This document shows, one piece after another, positions 11,605 through 20,147 of a stretch of 20,147 bases of DNA. Below the pieces are notes generated by a model, which searched no databases, had not been told where the DNA came from, and was given only the letters and a program-made list of their open reading frames with translations. The translations under genes were made by a program, and so were the position numbers. Source of the stretch: a virus. The stretch spans positions 1 to 20,147 of IMG/VR virus record IMGVR_UViG_3300023443_000184; one strand, 5' to 3'. How positions within the stretch are numbered: the stretch's first letter is position 1; each line of letters begins with the position of its first letter.

Positions 11605-12559
11605 ATTTTCTTGCTACTGTTGATTCATCCGTTTCTTTGAGCGTCCAAGTTAGTGCTATTTTACCGTTCAATTTGGAGCTCTGAATCTCGTCGGTGCTTA
11701 CTTTTCGGAGCAATTTATCACGGTAAAACTCATAATTATTTAGATTGTAATCAGAAATCTTCACAACATCAGCGAAAAATCTGTCCTTTTCTATCGGATT
11801 CCCAACACTCACAGGGAGTCTCTTTAAAATGAGCTTGAACTTCTCGACATACTTTTGTTGTATCGGTTGCTCCCTCCTTTTTGAATCAAGGAAAAAATCA
11901 TTCTCCTCGTCAGGAAGCTCTTTAAATAGTCTTCCATACCATCTAATCTGTTGAACCCACTTATTACCTACGGTGGCCGTTAAAGAACTTGGAGAGGAAA
12001 GATTACGATAATCAAAACCGTTGATAATGTAGTTGGTGTGATCTGTTTCAATTCGAACAGTCCCATGTGCCAAATCACAGTCAAAAGGCATTAGCCTATA
12101 ACAAACACTCTCAGTTGTTTGAATGGTCTGGCCTCCAAATGTCTTAATAACGAAGGTAAACTTGTACAGTCCAAACCCAAATACAGCATGAATTTTGTGC
12201 CAATCCACAACAAAGGACCAAACGTCAGGACGTAATGGGTAATCACCAAAATCTCTTAACGCGCCATAGGTATTATCTGTGATTGTATCTCCTAGACCGG
12301 TTGATATATTTTCGAAAGAAACAAAGAATTGATAATCACTTGAAACTTCACGAATGAATGGAGCAAAATCGTTTTTGAATTTATCAGTGACATCCAGTAA
12401 ATCAATAAACTGAGGCATCGTTACCTCATTATTAAACTGATTAAAAAAGCACTCTTCACTTGACAGAATAGGACGCAAGATTGTAGGGAATTTCTTTTTC
12501 ATCCCGAAATAAGCCCTGACTTCAAGTGTTGATACTGCTGGTCCTAATGTTATAGACAT
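11597..12559 (-). CDS. tail protein, possible baseplate or fibre component
   Basis: A 320-residue protein with no family recognised by eye. It is rich in aromatic residues and strands (YQFFVSFENIS, WSFVVDWHKIHAVFGFGLYKFTFVIKTFGGQT) and ends with TWTLKET. An in-frame ATG at 12598 lies inside the upstream gene; the ATG at 12559 is chosen because it begins 5 bp after that stop and gives a normal N-terminus (MSITLGPAV). Its place between the large tail protein and the adhesin makes a baseplate or fibre-connector role likely. Confidence 0.75.
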   Translation of the reverse strand: MSITLGPAVSTLEVRAYFGMKKKFPTILRPILSSEECFFNQFNNEVTMPQFIDLLDVTDKFKNDFAPFIREVSSDYQFFVSFENISTGLGDTITDNTYGALRDFGDYPLRPDVWSFVVDWHKIHAVFGFGLYKFTFVIKTFGGQTIQTTESVCYRLMPFDCDLAHGTVRIETDHTNYIINGFDYRNLSSPSSLTATVGNKWVQQIRWYGRLFKELPDEENDFFLDSKRREQPIQQKYVEKFKLILKRLPVSVGNPIEKDRFFADVVKISDYNLNNYEFYRDKLLRKVSTDEIQSSKLNGKIALTWTLKETDESTVARKYG

Positions 12560-12564
12560 CTTAT

Positions 12565-14949
12565 TTAAGTTTTCTTTCCAATTCTTGCATAGATCCAATA
12601 CTCTGGACCTAGTTGTATATTAATAATGCTCGTCTGACAGATCAACGTGACCTTATCTACTTCAGATACCACTTCAACGAATTGAGTATTTCCTGTGGCC
12701 AATGTATCAGTGGGTAATAAAGGGTTATTTTCATTTGTCCAATCTCTATCGGAATGAAGCGCCCATACAGTGCCTAAATCTCCATCTTTTATTATGAAAA
12801 TCTCGCCCCAAAGATCACCAACAGGAAGTAATCCAAGCGAATGATCTCCTATGGCTTTAATTGTGTCTGTTGAATTGGTTTCAATCTTTGTTATCTCGGA
12901 TCCAAGTAAATCAAATATTTTAGGAGACCCGGACCATATCGCTCCTGGATCTACATTGAGTGCGGCTACGTCAAGATGATCAGACTGTAAATTATATGTT
13001 GTTATTGATTCAACTTCGAAGGTTCCAATTCCCTCAAGAGCAAAGAATCCATCACCTGGGACAAATTTTGTAACAATGACTTCAAGTTCTAGAATTGGAA
13101 ACCAAGGACCGGTTTGTTTTATGGAGGTTAAGTTGTTCAATCCGTCATTGGCTTCGGATTCATCAAAAAACTCAGCAGGAATATCAGAATTTGCAATCCA
13201 ATCTCTCCATGTGATTCTAGGCAGAGATGATTGAATTCGAATTACCTGAAAAGCACCCGCAAATGGTGGGTTACTTATTACGTTTGTGATATTTATAGCA
13301 TCCGTAGAAGGGAATTTAGGATTGTCTATTACAGTATTGTTCAGAATTGTATAGATAAATCCTCCGGACTCCACAAAACCCGAGATAGCGACCGGTAAAG
13401 GTTTTGAGAATAGAGTAAATTTTCCACCCGATCCATTTTCCATGACAAGCTTACTATTTATAGACGAGATCTGAGTGAATGAACCATCAGCAAATTGAGT
13501 CAATCTAAACTGCCATTTATACGGGAGAAAATCAGCATCCCATAATTTACGATCGCTGAATTTTCTAGGCCCTGAATAAGCTGAAAACGAATCATATAAA
13601 TCTGGTTGCGGGACAGTTATAAGCCCAGTAACATCAGTATTAAAACTATACAAATCAGTTACTCGAAGATTCACCTGATTTTCTTCGTTCTCAGATAATG
13701 TTTCATCTCCAATTGTAAACCAAAGTAGGCTATTTAGGATGGCTGAAATTTGGGATTTTTGAACAACAGAGAATTCCACAGTGAAAGAGAAATCAATATT
13801 CTGACTATCAGTAAATGTTACAGTAAATGCCTTAATAATTGAAGATGCTACTGCTCCAGCTCCTGAATCCTGTGAAAGAGTATCAATCAAGAACACATTA
13901 TTGAAGATGTCCGAACTGTCAGAATAGGTCTCGCTTGTGGCTAGTAATGCATGACCAACAATAAGCTGTTGTGGAGCATTAAAAGCAGGCACACTAGCTG
14001 TAATAGTTCCTGTTACCGTGTTGACTACCGTTGCTTCAAGTTTTCCAGTACTCAATGAGTTTGAAATCGCAAAAGCGGATAGGTTGAATATGTTCTCAAA
14101 CCCATTATAATTTTCGTTGAAATAACCAACATTCCCGACTGCTCCTAACTGCTCAAATTTACCAAAGAGAGAGGCTGTGTTGCCTAGAAAGTAGCCGTTG
14201 GCATACTTATAGGTATTTACTCCTAAAAGCTCATTAGGATTAACTAAGGCCGTTAGGTTATCAATTTCTTCCTCTCTCCAAAAAGGAAGCCTGAAGTCAT
14301 GTTGTATTTCGAACGTATGAAAATAATCATCAGGGGTACTTCCATTGAATTTTATCTTGATATCTTGAGACATATCCCAAGACTTTGCCGGTGATCCAAG
14401 CCGAATCATATCTGTGAAAAGAGCTGTAACAGCATTATTATAATAACCTTGTATATTCCCGTCTAAAGGAGATGCGTAATTAGATGGAGTCACACCTGCA
14501 ATAGTGTCTTTTATTAGCCCATACTTGTATTGAACAGAAACAGGCGCCGTTTTAACTCGTATTATAACATTTGTGTTTGGGCCATCTTCTAGATCAACAC
14601 CGGCCTTTGTGAATAATACTACTGTATTTCCGAATCCTGTAACTGAGGTTACAGTAGAAGGCCATACATTAGTCCCTTGAATGATGTCTATTAAAGCTCC
14701 AACGAACAAACCCTCTTGCTCGAAATTTAGTCCGGATGTAATTTTCCCTGCTACTCCAGATGAATCATAAGTCATTGACACTGCTTCAAATTCATTAACG
14801 ACAATCTCGACTACAATTATTTCTGAAAGCCTGCAAAGATCACCAACATTTCCTTGTATACGAAGTGTAGGATTACCCACGGCAAATGTTGGACCATTCC
14901 GATATTCGGAGAAAAAATCTCTTTGTGTAGATTCAAACTTAAAGGCCAT
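12565..14949 (-). CDS. large tail or baseplate protein
   Basis: A 794-residue protein, not matched to a specific family. Composition is that of a beta-rich virion protein: many T, S, N, G and V residues, few cysteines and no catalytic motif. The N-terminus (FESTQRDFFSEYRNGPTFAVGNPTLRIQGNVGD) is followed by repeated strand-rich segments, and the C-terminus ends with QLGPEYWIYARIGKK. It lies in the run of genes after the tape measure, where the tail-tip and baseplate proteins of long-tailed phages are encoded. The ATG at 14949 overlaps the previous stop by 11 bases. Large tail-tip protein is inferred from position and composition. Confidence 0.8.
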   Translation of the reverse strand: MAFKFESTQRDFFSEYRNGPTFAVGNPTLRIQGNVGDLCRLSEIIVVEIVVNEFEAVSMTYDSSGVAGKITSGLNFEQEGLFVGALIDIIQGTNVWPSTVTSVTGFGNTVVLFTKAGVDLEDGPNTNVIIRVKTAPVSVQYKYGLIKDTIAGVTPSNYASPLDGNIQGYYNNAVTALFTDMIRLGSPAKSWDMSQDIKIKFNGSTPDDYFHTFEIQHDFRLPFWREEEIDNLTALVNPNELLGVNTYKYANGYFLGNTASLFGKFEQLGAVGNVGYFNENYNGFENIFNLSAFAISNSLSTGKLEATVVNTVTGTITASVPAFNAPQQLIVGHALLATSETYSDSSDIFNNVFLIDTLSQDSGAGAVASSIIKAFTVTFTDSQNIDFSFTVEFSVVQKSQISAILNSLLWFTIGDETLSENEENQVNLRVTDLYSFNTDVTGLITVPQPDLYDSFSAYSGPRKFSDRKLWDADFLPYKWQFRLTQFADGSFTQISSINSKLVMENGSGGKFTLFSKPLPVAISGFVESGGFIYTILNNTVIDNPKFPSTDAINITNVISNPPFAGAFQVIRIQSSLPRITWRDWIANSDIPAEFFDESEANDGLNNLTSIKQTGPWFPILELEVIVTKFVPGDGFFALEGIGTFEVESITTYNLQSDHLDVAALNVDPGAIWSGSPKIFDLLGSEITKIETNSTDTIKAIGDHSLGLLPVGDLWGEIFIIKDGDLGTVWALHSDRDWTNENNPLLPTDTLATGNTQFVEVVSEVDKVTLICQTSIINIQLGPEYWIYARIGKKT

Positions 14950-15190
14950 TTCTTTTCAATATTTGTTCAAAATCATTCTTTGACTTATTCAAAATTCCTT
15001 GAGCTTCTTCCAACCTATTATCCATAATCATTTTCGAAGCTGTTTTCTGCATTTCCATGAATTTATTAAACTCCAATTGTGTGCAATACCCCTCGTCAAC
15101 CAGTTTTTTATTTGTTGTATTTAACTGATTAACCCCCTTGGTGTGCATTTGAGAAATCTCTTTCAAGATATTGTGAAAATGTTCTATCAT
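14939..15190 (-). CDS. small helical tail-module protein
   Basis: An 83-residue, wholly helical-looking protein (ILKEISQMHTKGVNQLN, then EFNKFMEMQKTASKMIMDN and a final KSKNDFEQILKRNG helix), not recognised. The ATG overlaps the previous stop by four bases (ATGA) and its own stop overlaps the next ATG. Short coiled-coil proteins in this position can be assembly factors or a linker in the tail tip. Nothing decides between these. Confidence 0.7.
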   Translation of the reverse strand: MIEHFHNILKEISQMHTKGVNQLNTTNKKLVDEGYCTQLEFNKFMEMQKTASKMIMDNRLEEAQGILNKSKNDFEQILKRNGL

Positions 15191-17058
15191 GTTGCTGGCA
15201 CTAATGCGTTTGTTGGTCCAATTTTAAATAATTTTCCTTGTAAGTTTTTATTCCACGTTGTAAAGGTATGAAAATCGATTGTTGCAAAATCTTCTGTGAT
15301 CTTCCATTTAACCTGTCTCATCTGTGCTTTACCAAACGGTGAATTAAACCAACTGTTTTCTTTTAATCCATTCCAATCTTCAATTCCAAAAGGGACTCTG
15401 ACATTTTCATGAATAATCTTTTGGTTCGTCTCATCGCCTTCTCTAAAACCTGGGACATTGGCATCATAACTATGATAATTATTGAATAGCGCGTCTGCTC
15501 CAACTATCTCTGTGTAATTATCTGGAATTCGCAATATGCCGTTCTTATCTTCCTCGAGAACAACCAATTTAGCAACAGAAAAAAAGTGATTTTCAACAAG
15601 CAATGCACCCTTTTTAATGAAAATGAGCGATGCTAATTCTTCTAAATTAGGAGGTCCTTCACTTGATTCAAGAGAAAGTACAGGGTTATTTTCAAAGAGC
15701 GAATCAATAATCCCTTGCATAGTATCAAACAGTTCTTCCAAGTCAATCTTATTCGAAATCAAATTGTCCTTTTTAGGCTTTGGAACACATAAAGCCCAAG
15801 GTATTTGATTATCATCTATTCCCTTAAGATTTACTCTTTTCTGATTTTCAATTGTAATCGGAGAATAGATGAATTCAGCCACCCTATTATTTGAATCTGT
15901 GAGTGTGTGTAAATCACTTGGATCTTCTTGATATTCAATAAGTGTTCGAGTCCACATTGAATCATAATCTGGGCGAGAAGTTCCATTTTGATAATCCATA
16001 GCCTGTTCTATAAGAACATCCGGAAGATTATATACGGCTCCGTTTTGCCAGAAAGGATCATTCTTTGGTCTTAGATGAACTACATTGTCAATGACAGCAA
16101 CCTTTGTTTTGTGTAATAATTTAGTTCCTCTGATGGCCTGACCTAGCGTATATCCGAAATCTTTAGGCCTGAGAAGGCCATCACCTGCATTAATAGTCGG
16201 TGCGATGGATTCAGGCAACTCAAAAAATATGGCCGGTGGCCCAACCTCATCACTCTTTGATGGGCAAATATTTATCTGTTCAAGAACCTTCTGATAATCA
16301 TCTCCGACCTCTAGTGTATATCCCAATTTCTCGGTTCCTTTTCTCAGCCAATTGTAAAGGTTAATTCCAAAGTGATATCTTATTGGCGGGAATATCAATT
16401 TGAATAGATCTATCAGCAACTTAACAAGCTGGATCGTTAGAATAACCAGGTTAATTAGTGTAGATATTAGATTCGATATGGCTACGGCTAAAGCTCCAAC
16501 GGTTGTGAACCAATAGCCAGAGAACATATCTGATGTAATATTGACCATCTTGAAAACCTCATCATAAATAGACTTCGATACTACGATGATAGCCTGTTGC
16601 AGCTGCATGAATTCTAAAAGTCTTTTACGGTTCTCAACTATGTAGGGTATTTTTACCCTATCTGCATTGGTCCATAATCCTTCAGATTGCATTAGAAGAA
16701 TAGTTAAACTTTCTGCATCATCGATAAAAGTGAAGACATTATCTTCTCTTATTCCTGCCTGACTTTCTACATCAGAAAAGAAAACTAGACTCCGGAGATC
16801 AACAAAATATTTCTTTTCAAATACGAGTGTTCCATCCGAAACTAATGGCACAAAATCAGGGCCCTCACTTGGTAGACCATTCCAAAGCTCAAGGAGCCTT
16901 TCATTGGCCTGTCCTGTGAAAGATATGGTTGTAGGATCGAACCTTGGAAGGTTAAATTCTTCATCGAACGTAGCCGATAGCTCAGATTCATAAAGCTCTC
17001 TAATGCCTTCCACTTGGTCGCCATCTAGTAATATCGATATGGTAGTTGGATCAGCCAA
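15187..17058 (-). CDS. tail protein with an internal hydrophobic segment
   Basis: A 623-residue protein following the tape measure, where distal-tail or tail-tip proteins are encoded. The N-terminal 100 residues are strand- and acid-rich and probably dock to the tail. Residues 183-226 are almost wholly hydrophobic (WFTTVGALAVAISNLISTL, then LINLVILTIQLVKLLIDLF), long enough for two membrane helices or a hairpin. The rest is a long soluble region with repeated GxxDxx loops and a WKITEDF strand before the end. The start is TTG at 17058, which overlaps the tape measure stop by 8 bases. A membrane-active role during genome delivery is plausible but inferred. Confidence 0.78.
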   Translation of the reverse strand: MADPTTISILLDGDQVEGIRELYESELSATFDEEFNLPRFDPTTISFTGQANERLLELWNGLPSEGPDFVPLVSDGTLVFEKKYFVDLRSLVFFSDVESQAGIREDNVFTFIDDAESLTILLMQSEGLWTNADRVKIPYIVENRKRLLEFMQLQQAIIVVSKSIYDEVFKMVNITSDMFSGYWFTTVGALAVAISNLISTLINLVILTIQLVKLLIDLFKLIFPPIRYHFGINLYNWLRKGTEKLGYTLEVGDDYQKVLEQINICPSKSDEVGPPAIFFELPESIAPTINAGDGLLRPKDFGYTLGQAIRGTKLLHKTKVAVIDNVVHLRPKNDPFWQNGAVYNLPDVLIEQAMDYQNGTSRPDYDSMWTRTLIEYQEDPSDLHTLTDSNNRVAEFIYSPITIENQKRVNLKGIDDNQIPWALCVPKPKKDNLISNKIDLEELFDTMQGIIDSLFENNPVLSLESSEGPPNLEELASLIFIKKGALLVENHFFSVAKLVVLEEDKNGILRIPDNYTEIVGADALFNNYHSYDANVPGFREGDETNQKIIHENVRVPFGIEDWNGLKENSWFNSPFGKAQMRQVKWKITEDFATIDFHTFTTWNKNLQGKLFKIGPTNALVPAT

Positions 17059-20050
17059 TTCGTTCGAATATTCGTTTTAGTTCGTTGTTGGTTTTGATGG
17101 TGTGGATGAAGCCTTTTCTGATATCATCCCACTCAGCACCCATGTAAACAGGCTTATTATTTACCGCCTCAACAATTGATTTTTTTGAGTCAGCCATTTC
17201 ACTCTTTAGGCCGTTCAGCGCAGCAAGCATTCTGATGTTTTCAAACGATCCTGATCCACTCGCTTTCTGTGTCATTATACCGTCTTGATGCGCTATTGCA
17301 CTGGCAACAACATCCTCATTACTCATGCCTCTGGCCAATAAAAACCTATTCAAATCAGATGGAATTATCCTTTCGTCAGGATGATTTATAGCTAAGAATC
17401 CACCATCCCTATCAAGATTGCCACCTTTACCGGTGCTTTCGGTTCCTTTTTTAAATGTAGGAAGTCCGGCAAGCAAGGTTTGAACATTTTTACCGGCATC
17501 GGCAAAAGCATTCACATTACCTTGTTGAAGGAATAATTGAGCTTGTTGAAGTGTAGTAGTGATGAGCAACAGTCTAGCTCTCTTTCTTTCGAGATCCTGA
17601 ATATTGGCCTGTAGACTATCTTGTTTAATCTTTTCAGCCTTGATTGATTCCTGTGCTGTGATATTCCCTTGAGCAGCCCTTTCCTTTAGATCGTTAACAA
17701 CATTTTTGCTTTCTGCTATTTCGCTTTTGTTCGATGCAATACGTAAATCTGTATTCTTGATTGAATTCTCTGTGAAAGCCTCAACAATCTTGAGGGTATC
17801 TGCAAGATTTTTCTGAAGCTCTTTCATTGCCTTCTTGCGTTCCTCTTCTCTCTTCTTCCTCTCTTTAGCTAATTCCTGACTTACTTTAATAAATGATTCA
17901 AGTTGAAGGTCGGCTAACGTTTTGTCCTCTTTAATAATCTCATCATTCCCCTTCTTTTGTATCTCAAGTCTTTCAATATTATGCTTTTGAGCAAGTTTAA
18001 GAAATTCATTCTGAAGTCTTATAGCGGCCTCAAGCGCTTCCTCAGATCCTTCTTTGAACAACTTCTTAGTCAACGCCAGTTCTTCTATCAACTGCAATCG
18101 TCTCCTCTCAAATATTTGAGTTTCTATTAGCTCCTTATCGAGCCCTGCAGCAATCCCTTCATTTTCAATTTTAATAAGTTCTAATTGATGTTTTTTACGA
18201 AGGTCTTGAATTGCTTTATTACGCTTATCTTCCGCTGTTTTAGCAGCTCCAGTTCCGGCTTCGGGATCAGTCGTTACGCCCTCTATTCCGAAACCTAATA
18301 GTCGTTTTCTTTTGGCTTCCAAATCAGAAAGTTTTTTCTCAAGAGAAGCAATTCTCTCCTCATCTCCGGCAGCTATTGCAGCGTTTAACTGATTTGATAC
18401 TTTAGTTATTTGGTCAGATACCTCCTCATATTCCTCACCAGTATCAGTCATTTTGTCTACAATACCAGAAATCTCCTGCTCAACTCTAGCAGCAACCTCT
18501 GCAATAAGTGGAATAGACGCTGTAAGTTCATCAAGTTCTTTCTGTTTTTGTTTACGAGCTGCATCTGTGGGTGCCAATAAAAGCTCGATTTCCTTTTCGA
18601 TTATGGCGTTAGTAAATTGTTTTGTGATCGCTGCCTTTTTTTCTTCAATAGCCTGTTGAAGAATTTGTTCAGTCAGCTTTTTCTTAACAGCTAAGAGTTC
18701 TTCAGAAGATGCTTTTTCAAGATCGATGTTTTCAAGAAGTTCCGGATAACGCTCATTGAGAGTTTTAATAATTTTGTTCTTCTCTTCCCTGGTTGTATTT
18801 TCATCAGTCAGTGCAGTAAGTAAAATTTGCGCGCTTGAAATTTCTCGCTGACTTTGCTTCAATATTTCTTTCCCTTGCTCTAAAGCCTCCTTATTGACTT
18901 TGTTGTTTCGCTTTTGTTCTGCTGTTAATTTCTTCGTTTCCTCGGCAACCCCAGGTAATAACTCCAGAAGTAAACCAAGTGGGAAAATCATAGCCATGAT
19001 TATTTTCATCCAACCGTCAAACGATGTGGTTAATGCAATTATTTCTTTTCTAAAGACTATGAATAGGGTTACAGCGCCCCCTATAGCGACAATGAGAAGG
19101 CCTATAGGGTTGGCAGTCATAACTATATTAAGCGCAATCATTGAGAACCTGGCTGCTTTTATAACAATACCGAATGTTTTAAATAGTCCTATAGCTATCT
19201 TGAGTATTTTAAATCCTGCAAAAGCAGCTGTAATGGCTAGGATAGAGTTTAATATTTGAGGTAGATTATCCGCTAATCCCTTAATTATTTTCTTCAACTT
19301 TTCACTTGCACCACCGGCACCATCAGCTCCGAGTATAAACCCCTCCCATGCCGATCGTAATAAATCAAGAGATCCCTGCAAAGTGTCTAGCTGTTTATCA
19401 GCCATTTCCTTAGCAGCACCACCAGTGCCCTCTAAAGTGCTTGTCAGACCCGCAGTAGCATCTTGATTCTCAGCAAGAATTACCCCGAGTGTTGCACCAC
19501 GTTTGCCAAACAAATCAAAAGAAGCCCCTGCTTTATCGGTTGAATTGTTGATTTTATCGAGAGCTTGTTGAAATGTAATTCCTGCTTTGTTCGCATCAAG
19601 AAACATATTTCGAAGCCCCGTACCAGCAGCGCTTGCATCAATTCCTCTATCAGTAAGTGTTCCAATCAGAGCAGTAGTTTCTTCAAGCGAGAATCCAAAT
19701 GTATTGGCAACTGGAGCAACTGCAGCCATAGCCACTTTAAACTTCTCAATATCAAGTGAGCTACTTGAGAATGATTTGGCCATTACATCGACTAACCTTT
19801 GAGTTTCAGATGTATCTAATCCAAAACCTCTCAGGGTTGACCCGGCAATAACCGCAGCATTGGCAAGTTCAGTACCGGCAGCAGCAGCTAATTCAAGTGT
19901 TGCTCCGGTTACATTCTGAATTTCTTTTTGAGTAAACCCTAATTTGGCAAATTCGAGTTGAAGATTCGAAACTTCAGATGCAGTAAACTTGGTGGTAGCG
20001 CCCAACTCTTTAGCCTGTTCAGTTAAAGCAGACATCTCATTGCGTGTCAC
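17051..20050 (-). CDS. tail tape measure protein, N-terminus missing
   Basis: At least 999 residues of a tape measure protein, which sets tail length and is ejected with the DNA. The TP901-type core fills about residues 1-215 (TRNEMSALTEQAKELGATTK, TASEVSNLQLEFAKLGF and AGTGLRN are family hallmarks). Residues about 265-365 are a hydrophobic cluster with several membrane-like helices. Residues about 370-850 are long lysine/glutamate-rich coiled coils. The C-terminal part (about 873-905) has the GGNLDRDGGFLAINHPDER motif common to Bacteroidetes phage tape measures. The GTG at 20050 is only the first possible start; sensible in-frame sequence (FVEFDQAQANLSSVL) continues to about 20098 and then meets a stop at 20108-20110. 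The real N-terminus lies beyond the window or was cut off by a junction. Confidence 0.92.
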   Translation of the reverse strand: MTRNEMSALTEQAKELGATTKFTASEVSNLQLEFAKLGFTQKEIQNVTGATLELAAAAGTELANAAVIAGSTLRGFGLDTSETQRLVDVMAKSFSSSSLDIEKFKVAMAAVAPVANTFGFSLEETTALIGTLTDRGIDASAAGTGLRNMFLDANKAGITFQQALDKINNSTDKAGASFDLFGKRGATLGVILAENQDATAGLTSTLEGTGGAAKEMADKQLDTLQGSLDLLRSAWEGFILGADGAGGASEKLKKIIKGLADNLPQILNSILAITAAFAGFKILKIAIGLFKTFGIVIKAARFSMIALNIVMTANPIGLLIVAIGGAVTLFIVFRKEIIALTTSFDGWMKIIMAMIFPLGLLLELLPGVAEETKKLTAEQKRNNKVNKEALEQGKEILKQSQREISSAQILLTALTDENTTREEKNKIIKTLNERYPELLENIDLEKASSEELLAVKKKLTEQILQQAIEEKKAAITKQFTNAIIEKEIELLLAPTDAARKQKQKELDELTASIPLIAEVAARVEQEISGIVDKMTDTGEEYEEVSDQITKVSNQLNAAIAAGDEERIASLEKKLSDLEAKRKRLLGFGIEGVTTDPEAGTGAAKTAEDKRNKAIQDLRKKHQLELIKIENEGIAAGLDKELIETQIFERRRLQLIEELALTKKLFKEGSEEALEAAIRLQNEFLKLAQKHNIERLEIQKKGNDEIIKEDKTLADLQLESFIKVSQELAKERKKREEERKKAMKELQKNLADTLKIVEAFTENSIKNTDLRIASNKSEIAESKNVVNDLKERAAQGNITAQESIKAEKIKQDSLQANIQDLERKRARLLLITTTLQQAQLFLQQGNVNAFADAGKNVQTLLAGLPTFKKGTESTGKGGNLDRDGGFLAINHPDERIIPSDLNRFLLARGMSNEDVVASAIAHQDGIMTQKASGSGSFENIRMLAALNGLKSEMADSKKSIVEAVNNKPVYMGAEWDDIRKGFIHTIKTNNELKRIFERIG

Positions 20051-20098
20051 ATCTAATACAGAAGATAAATTAGCCTGTGCCTGATCGAATTCAACAAA

Positions 20099-20147
20099 AT
20101 GAACAGCTTAAAATTCAGATAACAAAGCAACGAAAGGCAAATAAAGA
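20099..20147. other. probable chimeric junction at the right end
   Basis: From about 20099 the tape measure frame turns into nonsense and meets TAA at 20108-20110. The terminal bases read better on the plus strand, where one open frame gives NEQLKIQITKQRKANK, a lysine/glutamine-rich helix typical of tape measure N-terminal regions. That suggests an inverted piece of the same gene. No second copy lies in the window, so this rests on frame and composition only. The left end shows the same kind of break with proof. Confidence 0.5.

Noticed and set aside
20050-20110. Genuine short tape measure gene starting at GTG 20050
   Set aside because: In-frame sequence upstream of the GTG keeps the family pattern to about 20098, so the break is beyond this start and the gene is truncated, not short.

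Overview
The window looks like a fragment of a double-stranded DNA tailed phage or prophage infecting a member of the Bacteroidetes. Every convincing gene lies on the minus strand, so transcription runs from right to left. The evidence for a tailed phage is a long tape measure protein followed by tail-tip genes and a lectin-like adhesin, plus a phage recombination and replication set. The evidence for a Bacteroidetes host is AT-rich sequence, A/T-rich start contexts in place of strong Shine-Dalgarno sites, two promoter-like sites resembling the TTG-N19-TAnnTTTG consensus, and gene families typical of Bacteroidetes phages. No integrase, repressor, terminase, capsid or DNA polymerase gene is present, so lifestyle cannot be decided. 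The long tape measure suggests a siphovirus-like tail.

Layout in the direction of transcription. (1) Late/tail module, about 20.1 to 9.2 kb: the tape measure (N-terminus missing), a tail protein with an internal hydrophobic segment, a small coiled-coil protein, two more large tail proteins, an adhesin with repeated modules and a DUF1566 (C-type-lectin-like) tip, a small protein, a holin-like membrane protein and a 45-residue basic protein. A terminator-like hairpin follows at 9137-9166. (2) Early module, 9.1 to 5.25 kb: it starts at a promoter-like site overlapping paired direct repeats. Small genes come first, including a 28-residue membrane microprotein and a ribbon-helix-helix protein. A recombination pair follows: an ERF single-strand annealing protein and a YqaJ-type exonuclease. 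(3) Replication module, 5.2 kb to the left end: it starts with a structured leader holding a perfect -7-like box, an 11-codon leader ORF and a nested hairpin that covers the ribosome binding site. Then come an initiator-like gene with iteron-like repeats inside it, a possible helicase loader, a DnaB/RecA-fold helicase ending in an SSB-like tail, about nine tightly overlapping small genes, a DnaQ-like exonuclease and a D12-class adenine methylase.

Both ends look chimeric. Bases 1-81 are a perfect inverted copy of 1968-2048, and they replace the true C-terminus of the methylase. At the right end the tape measure reading frame loses sense near 20099 and meets a stop at 20108. Fold-back amplification or assembly chimeras explain both more simply than biology does. 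The most interesting candidate biology is the attenuator-like leader of the initiator gene.
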